Below are positions 25,907-36,010 of a stretch of 38,655 nt of DNA, piece after piece. The first letter of the stretch is position 1. Each line of letters begins with the position of its first letter. This stretch comes from an uncultured Legionellales bacterium (GTDB taxonomy: Bacteria; Pseudomonadota; Gammaproteobacteria; Eutrophobiales; Eutrophobiaceae), in assembly GCA_913041115.1 (NCBI GenBank), contig CAJWIE010000003.1:1-38655 (forward strand), given 5' to 3'. A program made the translations under genes and the position numbers. The notes under the pieces were generated by a model, which saw only the letters and a program-made list of their open reading frames with translations, was not told where the DNA came from and did no database searches.

Positions 25907-26612
25907 TGTAACAGTTATTACGATTGATGGGCCGAGTGGCACTGGCAAAGGAACGATTTGTTGTCATTTAGCTTATTTGATGAAATGGAATTTTCTTGAT
26001 AGTGGCGCTTTATATCGTGTTCTTGCAATTGCAGCAAAAAAAAATCAAATTGGAAATGAGGATGAATTAGAATTAATAGAGTTGACAAATAATCTAGATG
26101 TCGAATTTAAGATGCGAAACCCAGAGAGTATGGCTGATGTGCTATTTAATGGGAAAATTGTAACAGATGAGATTCGCACCGAAGTTTGTGGTAAAGCGGC
26201 TTCTGTAATTGCTCCTATTGCCGGAGTTCGTAAAGCATTACTCACAAGACAACGAGCGTTTTGTAAAGAGCCTGGATTAATTGCAGACGGTCGTGATATG
26301 GGGACAGTTGTATTCCCTAATGCAGAATTAAAGATATTTTTAACAGCGAGTATTGACGAAAGAGCTAAAAGACGTTTCAAACAGTTGAAGGAAGGGGGCA
26401 TTAGTGTTAACCTCCGCCGCCTTCATAGGGAAATTGAAGAAAGAGATGAGAGGGATAGCGGACGTAAGTTATCTCCATTAAAACCTGCAGACGATGCGAT
26501 TATTGTTGATACAACTGACATTAATGTTGAGGATGTTATTGGAAAAATTTCGAAGTTAGTTATTGATAAAATTCCTAATTTATCGAAACGGGTGGTTGAT
26601 TATTTGCGATAA
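25899..26612 (+). CDS. cmk: Cytidylate kinase
   Basis: VITIDGPSGTGKGTICCHLA, FLDSGALYRVLA, DGRDMGTVVFP; overlaps the aroA end by 8 nt. Confidence 0.97.
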   Translation: MSNVTVITIDGPSGTGKGTICCHLAYLMKWNFLDSGALYRVLAIAAKKNQIGNEDELELIELTNNLDVEFKMRNPESMADVLFNGKIVTDEIRTEVCGKAASVIAPIAGVRKALLTRQRAFCKEPGLIADGRDMGTVVFPNAELKIFLTASIDERAKRRFKQLKEGGISVNLRRLHREIEERDERDSGRKLSPLKPADDAIIVDTTDINVEDVIGKISKLVIDKIPNLSKRVVDYLR

Positions 26613-26686
26613 ATAAACAACTTAAGATTAACTAAACAATCAATAGCCTTGCTAAAATTTCAAGCGGGTTTCAGGAATTACCATTC

Positions 26687-28390
26687 ATGAGCGATAGTTT
26701 TGCCGAAAGCGATAGTTTTGCCGAAAGCGATAGTTTTGCCGAATTATTTGAACAAAGCCAAATAGAAAATAAAATGCGTCCAGGCACAATAATTAGTGCC
26801 AGGGTTTTAGATATAAAAAATGATAACGTCATTGTTAATGCTGGACTTAAGTCTGAAGGAATTATTCCAAAAGAACAATTTTTAGATGATGAAGGCCAAT
26901 TAGAAATAACTATTGGTGATGATGTTGATGTTTCTCTAGATGCAATTGAGGATGGTTATGGTACAACACGCCTCTCGCGAGAAAAAGCGAAACGAAAAAT
27001 TGCCTGGCAGGAGCTCGAGAAGGCACACGAGGATAATCAAACAGTAACTGGGATTATTACTGAAAGAGTAAAAGGGGGTTTTACTGTTGAAATTGGTAAA
27101 GTTCGTGCTTTTTTGCCAGGCTCATTAGTTGATGTAAGACCCGTACGAGATACTTCATTTCTTGAGGGAAAACCTAATGAATTTAAAGTTATAAAAGTCG
27201 ATCAACGTCGCAATAACATTGTTGTATCAAGACGTGCTGTTGTTGAAACTGAAAACACTATTGATGTTGAAGAGGTAATAGAATCATTAAAAGAGGGCGC
27301 CTTAGTTAAAGGAATAGTTAAAAATTTGACTGATTACGGAGCGTTTATTGACTTAGGTGGAATTGACGGGCTACTACATATAACTGACATGGCATGGAAA
27401 CGTGTTAAGAACCCGAGTGAAATAGTTAGTATTGGTGATGAAATAGAAGTTAAAGTACTTAAATTCGACGCTGAAAAAAGACGAGTTTCTCTGGGTCTTA
27501 AACAAATGGGGGATGATCCTTGGTTGAATTTAACAAAACGTTATCCTGAAGGGGCTCGCTTAAATGGGAAAATTACAAGTATTGCTGATTATGGTTGTTT
27601 TGTTGAACTAGAAGAAGGTGTTGAAGGTTTGGTCCACGTTTCCGAGATGGACTGGACAAATAAAAACGTACACCCATCAAAACTTGTACACCTAGGTCAA
27701 GAAGTCGAAGTAATGATACTTGATATTGATCAAGAGAGACGTCGAATTTCATTAGGAATTAAACAATGTGAAGAAAATCCATGGGAGAAATTTGCGTCTA
27801 CACATAGTAAAGGAGATCGTATTGTTGGGCTAATCAAATCTATAACTGACTTCGGTATTTTTATTGGGCTCGATGGTGGCATTGATGGTTTAGTGCATTT
27901 ATCTGATGTTTCATGGGGTGATGACGCAGAAGCATCTATACGTAATTTTAATAAGGGAGGTGAAATTGAAACAGTAGTTCTGGCAGTAGATTCTGAACGA
28001 GAACGAATTTCACTTGGTATAAAACAGTTAGAGAAAGACCATTTTTCAGATTTTGCTACTGAACACCAAAAAGGCACAGTTGTTAAAGGTGTAGTAAAAA
28101 AGGTTGAGCAAGATTATGTTGTCGTAAACCTTGGTGAGGAGGTAGACGGTTTTTTGAAAGCCGCTGAGATTTCATTAGAGGAAGAAGTTGCCGACGCTAG
28201 GACAGTATTAAAAGAAGGCGATAAAATTGAGGTAAAAATTACCGAAGTTGACCGTAAGAAACGCATAATTAATCTCTCGATTAAAGCAAGGGAGTCCGAT
28301 GATGAGCAAACAACTGTAAAGGAATATGCTCCCGAGACAGGGGAAAATTCGAAATTAGGCGATATTTTGAAAGATGAGTTGGAAAAGTAG
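26687..28390 (+). CDS. rpsA: 30S ribosomal protein S1
   Basis: 567 aa; six S1 domains (e.g. [45 protein letters not shown]); N-term contains a triplicated SDSFAE. Confidence 0.99.
   Translation: MSDSFAESDSFAESDSFAELFEQSQIENKMRPGTIISARVLDIKNDNVIVNAGLKSEGIIPKEQFLDDEGQLEITIGDDVDVSLDAIEDGYGTTRLSREKAKRKIAWQELEKAHEDNQTVTGIITERVKGGFTVEIGKVRAFLPGSLVDVRPVRDTSFLEGKPNEFKVIKVDQRRNNIVVSRRAVVETENTIDVEEVIESLKEGALVKGIVKNLTDYGAFIDLGGIDGLLHITDMAWKRVKNPSEIVSIGDEIEVKVLKFDAEKRRVSLGLKQMGDDPWLNLTKRYPEGARLNGKITSIADYGCFVELEEGVEGLVHVSEMDWTNKNVHPSKLVHLGQEVEVMILDIDQERRRISLGIKQCEENPWEKFASTHSKGDRIVGLIKSITDFGIFIGLDGGIDGLVHLSDVSWGDDAEASIRNFNKGGEIETVVLAVDSERERISLGIKQLEKDHFSDFATEHQKGTVVKGVVKKVEQDYVVVNLGEEVDGFLKAAEISLEEEVADARTVLKEGDKIEVKITEVDRKKRIINLSIKARESDDEQTTVKEYAPETGENSKLGDILKDELEK
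26690..26743 (+). repeat. Perfect 18-bp x 3 tandem repeat inside the rpsA 5' coding end
   Basis: AGCGATAGTTTTGCCGAA repeated three times without mismatch immediately after the ATG ([23 protein letters not shown]). Confidence 0.97.
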
Positions 28391-28479
28391 TTAAAATATC
28401 GAAAATAACGGATTGCCTATTATTTTATGAATTGTTATCATTATCAAAATAAATTATTAAATAACAATGGTTTGCAGCA

Positions 28480-28779
28480 ATGACGAAGTCAGAATTAATC
28501 GAAGTGTTATCAAGGAAGCAGTCTCAATTAGCTTATAAAGATATTGAACTAGCTGTAAAGACGGTTCTTGAGTATATGTCATCTTCTCTTTCAAATGGCG
28601 AGCGTATTGAAATACGTGGGTTTGGAAGCTTTTCTTTGCATTTTCGTCCTGCACGTTCTGGGCGTAATCCAAAATCTGGTGAGCCCGTAGCATTACCAGC
28701 TAAATATGTACCTCATTTTAAACCCGGCAAGGAGTTACGTGAACGGGTAAATAATAGATATAACCCAATTACAGACTAA
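28480..28779 (+). CDS. ihfB: Integration host factor subunit beta
   Basis: 99 aa; [43 protein letters not shown]; follows rpsA. Confidence 0.95.
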   Translation: MTKSELIEVLSRKQSQLAYKDIELAVKTVLEYMSSSLSNGERIEIRGFGSFSLHFRPARSGRNPKSGEPVALPAKYVPHFKPGKELRERVNNRYNPITD

Positions 28780-28913
28780 AAGCATTCTAACGCATTGTTT
28801 GTTTTTTTCTAGCATATCTTCATAACAAAAATACTTGTCAGCTTTAGATAGACTATCTATCTTAGGCACTAATTTTCTTTTTATTAATTAGGAGTGTAAA
28901 TTTCGAGGTTGTT

Positions 28914-29201
28914 ATGACATTCATACCAAAGTTAATATTTATTATTGTTATGTTGCTATTCGGACTAGCTTTCCATGTAAAAAATCACCAATTAGTTACA
29001 CTGAATTATTACGTAGGTGAGATTCAGTTGTCTTTTTCTATAATAATTGTTTTGGCGATATGTATTGGTGTATTACTTGGGATTTTAGCAAGTATTCCTA
29101 TAATAATAAGAAATAAGCAGCTTAATAGCAGGCTTGAGAAAGAAATAAAACATAGAGAGAAAGAGATAAATAATTTTCGCATAACGTCAACAAAGGATTA
29201 G
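28914..29201 (+). CDS. lapA: Lipopolysaccharide assembly protein A domain protein (LapA)
   Basis: 95 aa; two TM segments, DUF1049-like (FHVKNHQLVTLNYYVGEIQLSFSIIIVLAICIGVLLGIL), cytoplasmic coiled coil; immediately upstream of lapB. Confidence 0.85.
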   Translation: MTFIPKLIFIIVMLLFGLAFHVKNHQLVTLNYYVGEIQLSFSIIIVLAICIGVLLGILASIPIIIRNKQLNSRLEKEIKHREKEINNFRITSTKD

Positions 29202-29207
29202 TTCTAG

Positions 29208-30377
29208 ATGCAATTCGAATTAAATATGTTTTGGTTATTACTACCAGTTGCTGCATTATCTGGTTGGTGGATAGGAAGGTCAAACCAAGGACAAAAATTA
29301 CCTCTAAAAAATATACATCCTGAGTATTTTAAGGGGCTAAATTTTGTTTTAAATGAGCAGCCAGATAAGGCGATCGAAGTATTTATTCGTATGACCGAAG
29401 TTGATAGTGAAACCGTAGAAACACATCTTGCTCTTGGAAATTTATTTCGTAGACGCGGAGAAGTAGATCGCGCAATACGTATTCATCAAAATTTAATTGC
29501 CAGGCCAACACTAAATCAGGAACAACGAGCTCATGCTTTACTTGAGCTCGGCATGGATTACATGCGATCTGGTTTATTAGATAGAGCTGAAAAATTATTT
29601 TTGGAACTAGTAAATTTTGATTTATATTTAAATGAAGCCTATTCTCATTTGTTAGAGATATATCAACAAGAGAAAGATTGGGAAAATGCGATTGCTGTGG
29701 CAAAAAAAAGTGAAATTATTTCCGGGGAAAATTTTAGTCCGATTATTGCTCAGTTCTATTGCGAAATTGCTGAAAATTATTTGAATACTGGGAAGGTAAG
29801 TAAAGCAAAAGAGAAAGTGCATGATGCAATATCTTTTAATTCAAAATGTGTCAGGGCTAGCATTATTGAGGCTAGAATATTTCAGCTAACAGGAAAACTT
29901 GATCACGCTATTAAATCTTATAAACGATTAGAATTACAGGATAGCACTTACATAACAGAGGTTATATTACCGTTATACGATTGCTATAAAGAAAAAGGCA
30001 GTATAAATGAATTTATCAAATACCTAAGAGAGCTTGTAAAGAAGTATGGAAATATAAATACACTATTAATTTTGACTGAATTAATTGCCGAATATGAAAG
30101 TGAGGATGTGGCAATTAATTTTGTATTTCAAGAACTGAAAAATAGACCAACAGTTCAAGGTGTTGATAAATTAGTCGAATATACACTAAATAAATCTAAA
30201 GGCGCAACCTATGAATATCTTAGTGCTATAAAACAACTTACTACTAAACTAATTGAAAAAAAACCAACTTATAAGTGCAACAATTGTGGTTTTGATGCAA
30301 AAATGTTGCATTGGCAATGTCCAGGTTGTAAACATTGGGAATCTATTCAACCTATATTTGGAGTAGCTGGTGAATAA
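29208..30377 (+). CDS. lapB: Lipopolysaccharide assembly protein B (TPR + rubredoxin-like zinc domain)
   Basis: 389 aa; N-terminal TM (LLLPVAALSGWWIGR), TPR repeats, C-terminal YKCNNCGFDAKMLHWQCPGCKHWESI. Confidence 0.95.
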   Translation: MQFELNMFWLLLPVAALSGWWIGRSNQGQKLPLKNIHPEYFKGLNFVLNEQPDKAIEVFIRMTEVDSETVETHLALGNLFRRRGEVDRAIRIHQNLIARPTLNQEQRAHALLELGMDYMRSGLLDRAEKLFLELVNFDLYLNEAYSHLLEIYQQEKDWENAIAVAKKSEIISGENFSPIIAQFYCEIAENYLNTGKVSKAKEKVHDAISFNSKCVRASIIEARIFQLTGKLDHAIKSYKRLELQDSTYITEVILPLYDCYKEKGSINEFIKYLRELVKKYGNINTLLILTELIAEYESEDVAINFVFQELKNRPTVQGVDKLVEYTLNKSKGATYEYLSAIKQLTTKLIEKKPTYKCNNCGFDAKMLHWQCPGCKHWESIQPIFGVAGE

Positions 30378-31080
30378 AAGCCGAGTAATAGTATCATTAG
30401 ATTTTTCAGAAGCTAATCAAGCACTTGATTTTTGTAAAACAATAGATCCTGTAAGTTGTAAAATTAAAGTAGGAAAGGAACTTTTTACTAAAGCTGGCCC
30501 TACACTACTTGAGAAGTTAAGATTTTTAGATTTCGAAATATTTTTAGATCTAAAATATCACGATATTCCAAATACTGTCGCTAACGCTTGTCGAGTGGCT
30601 GTTGATTTGGATATATGGATGTTAAATGTTCATGCTGCCGGCGGACGTAAAATGATGGAAGCTGCATATGAATCACTGGTAAAATCAGGAAGCTCAAAAA
30701 ATCGACCATTACTTGTAGCTGTTACAGTATTAACAAGCATGTCTTCAGATGATTTGTTGGAATTAGGTATAACTAATTCTATCGGAGATCAAGTTTTATT
30801 ATTATCAAAATTGGCGAAATCTGCAGGACTAGATGGTGTTGTTTGTTCTGGCATGGAAGTAGGTAAATTAAGGCATGAATTAGGAAAAGATTTTTGTCTA
30901 GTTACCCCAGGAATTCGATTGGATGATTTAAATAATGATGATCAAGAGCGTATAATGACGCCATACGATGCAATTAAAGCCGGAAGTAATTATCTTGTTA
31001 TTGGTCGACCAATAACACGTGCATCGGATCCAGTTGATATTATAAATATAATTAATAAAAGTATAAATTTACTAGATTAG
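30370..31080 (+). CDS. pyrF: Orotidine 5'-phosphate decarboxylase
   Basis: VSLDFSEANQAL, FEIFLDLKYHDIPNTVANA, LVTPGIRL, NYLVIGRPITRA; overlaps the lapB end. Confidence 0.97.
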   Translation: MNKSRVIVSLDFSEANQALDFCKTIDPVSCKIKVGKELFTKAGPTLLEKLRFLDFEIFLDLKYHDIPNTVANACRVAVDLDIWMLNVHAAGGRKMMEAAYESLVKSGSSKNRPLLVAVTVLTSMSSDDLLELGITNSIGDQVLLLSKLAKSAGLDGVVCSGMEVGKLRHELGKDFCLVTPGIRLDDLNNDDQERIMTPYDAIKAGSNYLVIGRPITRASDPVDIINIINKSINLLD

Positions 31081-31090
31081 TTTTATCATC

Positions 31091-34000
31091 GTGTCCGCAT
31101 TAATCAGGCAGAGTATTTTGGCTCCAAAATTACCAGTGCAAGGCCAAGCAAAAATGCATTGGTCTAGACTATATGGTAGCGCAAAATCTTTAACAATCGC
31201 CAATATGGCAACTGAAATAGACAACCCCGTTGTAGTTATTACTAAGGATGTTCTAGCCGCTGTTAATTTGGTTAATGAATTACAACATTTTGTAAAAGAG
31301 CCAGAGGAAACACTGATTAAATATTTCCCTGACTGGGAGACTTTACCGTACGATATTTTTTCACCCTATCAAGATATTTTGTCTGAACGTTTAAGAACTT
31401 TATTTGAGTTAACTAATTTTTCAAATGGTATCGTGGTAGTACCAATTACCACCTTAATGCATCGCTTACTCCCCATAGACCATCTTTTAGCAAATGCTTT
31501 TTCACTAGATTTAGGACAAAAAATTAGCTTAGAAGATTTTAAAAATAAACTATCGAGACAAGGTTATAATTTTGTTAGTCACGTTACAGAACATGGTGAA
31601 ATTTGTGTAAGAGGTTCTTTAATCGATATTTATCCTATGGGCAAAAACAAACCCTTTAGAATAGATTTATTTGACAATGAAATTGATAGTATTCGTTTAT
31701 TTGATCCCGAAACCCAACGTTCAATTAGAAAAGTTGATTCACTTCGTATATTACCAGCGAGGGAAATTTCATTATCTAATGAAAACATTGCCCGGTTTCG
31801 CAAAAATTGGCGTTTGTTTTTTCAAGGCAATCCTAATCAACACCCAATTTATCGAGATGTAAGTCAGTCAATTGCCCCTGCGGGGATCGAATATTATTTG
31901 CCTTTATTTTATAAAGAAACTAGTACTTTTTTTGATTATATTAATGATGATGCAGTTTTAATATTTGATGAGGAAGTTTTCAAATCTGCAGAATTATTTA
32001 TGGAAGATATTATTTCAAGATATCAACAGGAATCACAGAATAACGAAAGACTAATTTTGTCACCAGATAAAGTTTTTTTAGATATAGATGATTTAAATAA
32101 TATTTCAAAAGAATTTACCCAAATTCATATAAGTAACTTAAAAATGAATTCCGATATAGACTTTATTGAGTATGATTCAAGTATGCCTATTAGTATTCCA
32201 ATAGATGCGCGATCAAAAAATCCTATTAAATTATTTAATCGTTTTTTAAATGAATTTAAAGGCCGTGTTCTAATTGCTGCGGAGACAAAGGGAAGGCTTG
32301 AAATTATTACTGAATTATTTAAAGGGGGAGAGAAACCATCAATAATTAAAGACTGGAATAGTTTTTTAGAGGGAGAGATTCAATTTGGTATAACGGTTAT
32401 GCCAATTGAAAATGGTTTGATTATCAATAAATCAAATATTGCTGTTGTAACTGAGGCGCAATTATTTGGTGAACGAGTAATGCAAAGACGTTTGCATAAA
32501 CGCCAAAAAATAGATACTGATACCATAGTTCGTAATTTGACTGAATTGAGAATAGGCTCACCGGTTGTACATGAAGAGCATGGTGTCGGTCGTTATTGTG
32601 GTTTGATTAATATTGAAATAGGAGAAATTCTGGGCGAATTTATTCATCTTGAGTATGCTGATAATGATAAATTATATGTTCCAGTTTCAGCACTTGATTT
32701 GATATCCCGATATACGGGGGTTGATCCCGAAAATGCCCCACTTCATAGATTAGGAAGCGGTCAGTGGCAAAAAGCAAAACGAAAGGCTGCTGAAAAAGTT
32801 TATGACGTTGCTGTCGAATTATTAGAATTACATGCTCTTCGTGCGGCAAAAAATAGAGAACCATATACTTTTAATCAAGATGAATATTATTCTTTTATAC
32901 AGAGTTTTCCATTCGAGGAAACTCTCGGACAACAAGAAACAATTAATTCAATGATTGATGATCTACTTGGCGATCAACCTATGGATAGACTTGTTTGTGG
33001 TGACGCTGGTTTTGGTAAGACTGAGGTTGCAATGCGAGCAGCTTTCATTGCGGTTCAGAATGGAAAGCAAGTTGGATTATTAGTCCCTACAACTCTTTTA
33101 GCGCAACAACATTATCAGAATTTTATTGATCGTTTCACTGATTGGCCAGTACAGATCGAATTATTATCCCGATTTCGAACAAAAAAAGAACAAGAATTTG
33201 TCTTATCAGCGATGAAAAACGGAACAGCTGATATTGTAATAGGAACACATAAGTTATTGCAGGACGATATAGTTTTTAAAAATCTTGGCTTAATTATTAT
33301 AGATGAAGAACACAGATATGGAGTACGTCAAAAAGAGAAATTTAAATCACTGCGTTCCGAAATTGACGTTTTGACGCTAACAGCAACACCAATACCTAGA
33401 ACATTAAATATGGCTCTTTCCGATTTACGAGAACTTTCTGTTATTACAACGCCACCGTCACGACGACTTGCTGTTAAAACATTTGTAAGCGAAAAGAATG
33501 ATCATTTACTAAAAGAGGCGATGTTGCGCGAAATAAAACGTGGCGGCCAAGTTTTTTATTTACACAATAATATTAAAACAATTAATGAAACTGCAAAAAA
33601 AATAAGCAGATTTTTCCCTGAAGTTCGTGTGCAATGTGCCCATGGAAAAATGCCAGAGAAACAACTTGAATCGGTTATGTTAGATTTTTATCATCGTCGT
33701 TTTAACGTATTAGTTTGTACAACCATTATTGAAACAGGAATTGATATCCCAACTGCAAATACTATTATAATTGATCGTGCAGACAAATTTGGTCTTGCAC
33801 AGCTTTATCAACTGAGAGGCAGAGTGGGACGTTCTCACCACCGTGCTTATGCGTACTTAATAGTGCCAGAGCAAAAGGCAATGACAGCGGATGCGGTAAA
33901 AAGACTTAAGGCAATTGAAGCATTAGAAGAACTAGGTATCGGATTTACACTCGCAACACATGATCTTGAAATAAGAGGTGCAGGAGAAATTCTTGGCGAG

Positions 34001-34564
34001 GGCCAAAGCGGGCATATTCAAGAGATTGGTTTTAGTTTATATATGCAATTACTTGATAGGGCAGTGCAATCTATGAAAGATAATAATATTATAGATTTGG
34101 ATATACCTATTAATAAAAAGACTGAAATAGATTTGCATGTTCCAGCATTAATACCAGAGATTTTTTTGCCAGACGTACATATGCGTTTAATTATGTATAA
34201 GCGTATAGCGAGCGTGAACTGCAAATCTGAATTGGATGATATAAAGGAAGAAATGGTTGACCGCTTTGGTGTTCTACCTGAACCAGTCCATAATTTATTC
34301 AACATTACAAAATTAAAACAAAAGGCATGTTTATTGGGCATTAGAAAGATTGATCTCGGGAAAAAAGGAGGCCGCATTTTTTTTAGGGAAGATTCAAATA
34401 TTAATGTGACCCGTATTTTAGAATTTATAGAATCAGACCCAGAAAATTATAAACTTGATGGTCAAGATAAACTCAGAATTATCAAAGAATTAACTGAAAA
34501 AGAGTCTAGAATAGAATTTTTGGAATATTTTCTTGATGAAATATTGTTAAAAGAGGCGGCATAA
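31091..34564 (+). CDS. mfd: Transcription-repair coupling factor
   Basis: 1157 aa; RID domain GSPVVHEEHGVGRYCGL, Walker A CGDAGFGKTEVAMRAAF, DEEH box, TATPIPRTLNMAL, QLRGRVGRSHHRAYAYL. Confidence 0.98.
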   Translation: MSALIRQSILAPKLPVQGQAKMHWSRLYGSAKSLTIANMATEIDNPVVVITKDVLAAVNLVNELQHFVKEPEETLIKYFPDWETLPYDIFSPYQDILSERLRTLFELTNFSNGIVVVPITTLMHRLLPIDHLLANAFSLDLGQKISLEDFKNKLSRQGYNFVSHVTEHGEICVRGSLIDIYPMGKNKPFRIDLFDNEIDSIRLFDPETQRSIRKVDSLRILPAREISLSNENIARFRKNWRLFFQGNPNQHPIYRDVSQSIAPAGIEYYLPLFYKETSTFFDYINDDAVLIFDEEVFKSAELFMEDIISRYQQESQNNERLILSPDKVFLDIDDLNNISKEFTQIHISNLKMNSDIDFIEYDSSMPISIPIDARSKNPIKLFNRFLNEFKGRVLIAAETKGRLEIITELFKGGEKPSIIKDWNSFLEGEIQFGITVMPIENGLIINKSNIAVVTEAQLFGERVMQRRLHKRQKIDTDTIVRNLTELRIGSPVVHEEHGVGRYCGLINIEIGEILGEFIHLEYADNDKLYVPVSALDLISRYTGVDPENAPLHRLGSGQWQKAKRKAAEKVYDVAVELLELHALRAAKNREPYTFNQDEYYSFIQSFPFEETLGQQETINSMIDDLLGDQPMDRLVCGDAGFGKTEVAMRAAFIAVQNGKQVGLLVPTTLLAQQHYQNFIDRFTDWPVQIELLSRFRTKKEQEFVLSAMKNGTADIVIGTHKLLQDDIVFKNLGLIIIDEEHRYGVRQKEKFKSLRSEIDVLTLTATPIPRTLNMALSDLRELSVITTPPSRRLAVKTFVSEKNDHLLKEAMLREIKRGGQVFYLHNNIKTINETAKKISRFFPEVRVQCAHGKMPEKQLESVMLDFYHRRFNVLVCTTIIETGIDIPTANTIIIDRADKFGLAQLYQLRGRVGRSHHRAYAYLIVPEQKAMTADAVKRLKAIEALEELGIGFTLATHDLEIRGAGEILGEGQSGHIQEIGFSLYMQLLDRAVQSMKDNNIIDLDIPINKKTEIDLHVPALIPEIFLPDVHMRLIMYKRIASVNCKSELDDIKEEMVDRFGVLPEPVHNLFNITKLKQKACLLGIRKIDLGKKGGRIFFREDSNINVTRILEFIESDPENYKLDGQDKLRIIKELTEKESRIEFLEYFLDEILLKEAA

Positions 34565-34571
34565 TATAAAT

Positions 34572-35273
34572 ATGAAGAAAATTAAATACGCTTTTGTAGT
34601 ATTATTTTTTCTTAAATCGCTTACTGCTTTTGCTGAGTCATGGTACCAAGTGGAAGTTATTATTTTTGATAGAATTAATCCAGATCTTAGCGAGGAAAGA
34701 TGGGGTGACGAAGAGCCTGTAATTCGCCCTGATATGACTGAGTTATACCCTAACTATAAAATGAATACAGATCAAAGATTGATTCCTTATATGATTATGG
34801 GTAAAAAAAATAATCGTATGGATGGTGTTTATCGAGTTTTAAAATTATCAAGTGAGTATAGACCTCTAACCCATTTATCATGGCAACAACCTGCTACAAA
34901 ACGTCGTCAATCTCGACATGTCCATATTGTGGAAAACGAAAGAAAAAAAGAATTATCAGAGAGAAGTGAGCAAGAATCAATTATCGAGCCTGAATTTATA
35001 GAGGATTTTATGAAAAACAAAAAGATAATTGATGGTTCAATTAGAATAAGAAGTAACTTTTACTTACATGTTGATCTTGATCTTTATTATTTTAAAAATT
35101 TACCTAGTGATAATTTAACATATGAGAAGGAAGATGAATTTTCTAACAAAAATCTTGCAAAGTTAATTGTTAGACTTAAAGAATCTAGGAAAATTAAATT
35201 AAATGAAATACATTATTTTGATAATCCAATGTACGGTGTAATTCTGCAAGTTAGTCGTTTGGAAGAATCTTAA
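34572..35273 (+). CDS. csiV: CsiV family protein (exported, periplasmic peptidoglycan-binding)
   Basis: 233 aa; signal peptide, SWYQVEVIIFDRINPDLSEERWGDEEP, C-term SRKIKLNEIHYFDNPMYGVILQVSRLE; downstream of mfd. Confidence 0.78.
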   Translation: MKKIKYAFVVLFFLKSLTAFAESWYQVEVIIFDRINPDLSEERWGDEEPVIRPDMTELYPNYKMNTDQRLIPYMIMGKKNNRMDGVYRVLKLSSEYRPLTHLSWQQPATKRRQSRHVHIVENERKKELSERSEQESIIEPEFIEDFMKNKKIIDGSIRIRSNFYLHVDLDLYYFKNLPSDNLTYEKEDEFSNKNLAKLIVRLKESRKIKLNEIHYFDNPMYGVILQVSRLEES

Positions 35274-36010
35274 TAAGGATTTTTCACTACCTCGTAGATT
35301 AATTGTTTTATATCTTTAAGTCCGTTCTTTAGATTTTTTTCAATTATATCCATAGTGATAGTTTCGGAGTCCTTCCCGGCTGCCCAGTTTACGACTAAAC
35401 CACAACATGCATAATCTACCTCAAGTTCTTTCGCAAGAGCTGCTTCTGGCATCCCGGTCATACCAACAACGTTACAACCATCTTTTTCGAGCTTCGAAAT
35501 TTCCGCAGCTGTTTCTAATCTAGGTCCTTGCGTTACCCCATAAACACCCTTTTTATGAATTTTGAGTTTGATTACGCGGGCAGCTTCTATTAATTGATTT
35601 CTTAAAGTTTCAGAATATGGCATCGTGAAATCAATATGTTTTACATTTTCTAGTTCTTCTTCATAAAAAGTGTTTCCTCTGCCATACGTATAGTCAATTA
35701 CTTGATTAGGCACAATAATACTATTTGGATTCATTAATTTCGTTATCCCGCCAACAGAATTGACACTAATTATTTTTTTTACACCTATTTTCTTTAATGC
35801 CCATATATTCGCCCGATAATTTATTTTGTGAGGAGGTATCGTATGGGAATCTCCGTGGCGAGGTAAAAAAACAATATTGGTCTTATTTAATTCACCGGTT
35901 ATTATTGATGCTGGCGATTTACTCCAGGGAGTGTCAACAATGATTTTATCTGTAACTTTAAGTTCCGGTAATTGGCTTAACCCGCTACCCCCAATAATTG
36001 CAATGGTCAT
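35270..36010 (-). CDS. mtnP: S-methyl-5'-thioinosine phosphorylase (MTAP/PNP family)
   Basis: 246 aa; IAIIGGSGLSQLPEL, FLPRHGDSHTIPPHKINYRANIWALK, YGVTQGPRLETAAEI, GMTGMPEAALAKEL...VNWAAGK; the VNWAAGK segment lacks the two Asp residues of adenine-specific MTAP. Confidence 0.85.
   Translation of the reverse strand: MTIAIIGGSGLSQLPELKVTDKIIVDTPWSKSPASIITGELNKTNIVFLPRHGDSHTIPPHKINYRANIWALKKIGVKKIISVNSVGGITKLMNPNSIIVPNQVIDYTYGRGNTFYEEELENVKHIDFTMPYSETLRNQLIEAARVIKLKIHKKGVYGVTQGPRLETAAEISKLEKDGCNVVGMTGMPEAALAKELEVDYACCGLVVNWAAGKDSETITMDIIEKNLKNGLKDIKQLIYEVVKNPY

Noticed and set aside
28439-28462. IHF consensus site (WATCAANNNNTTR) in the ihfB promoter
   Set aside because: TATCAA is present, but the TTR element is not at the required 4-nt spacing.
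28457-28693. 78-aa antisense ORF over ihfB
   Set aside because: Shadow ORF of the conserved IHF-beta coding sequence.
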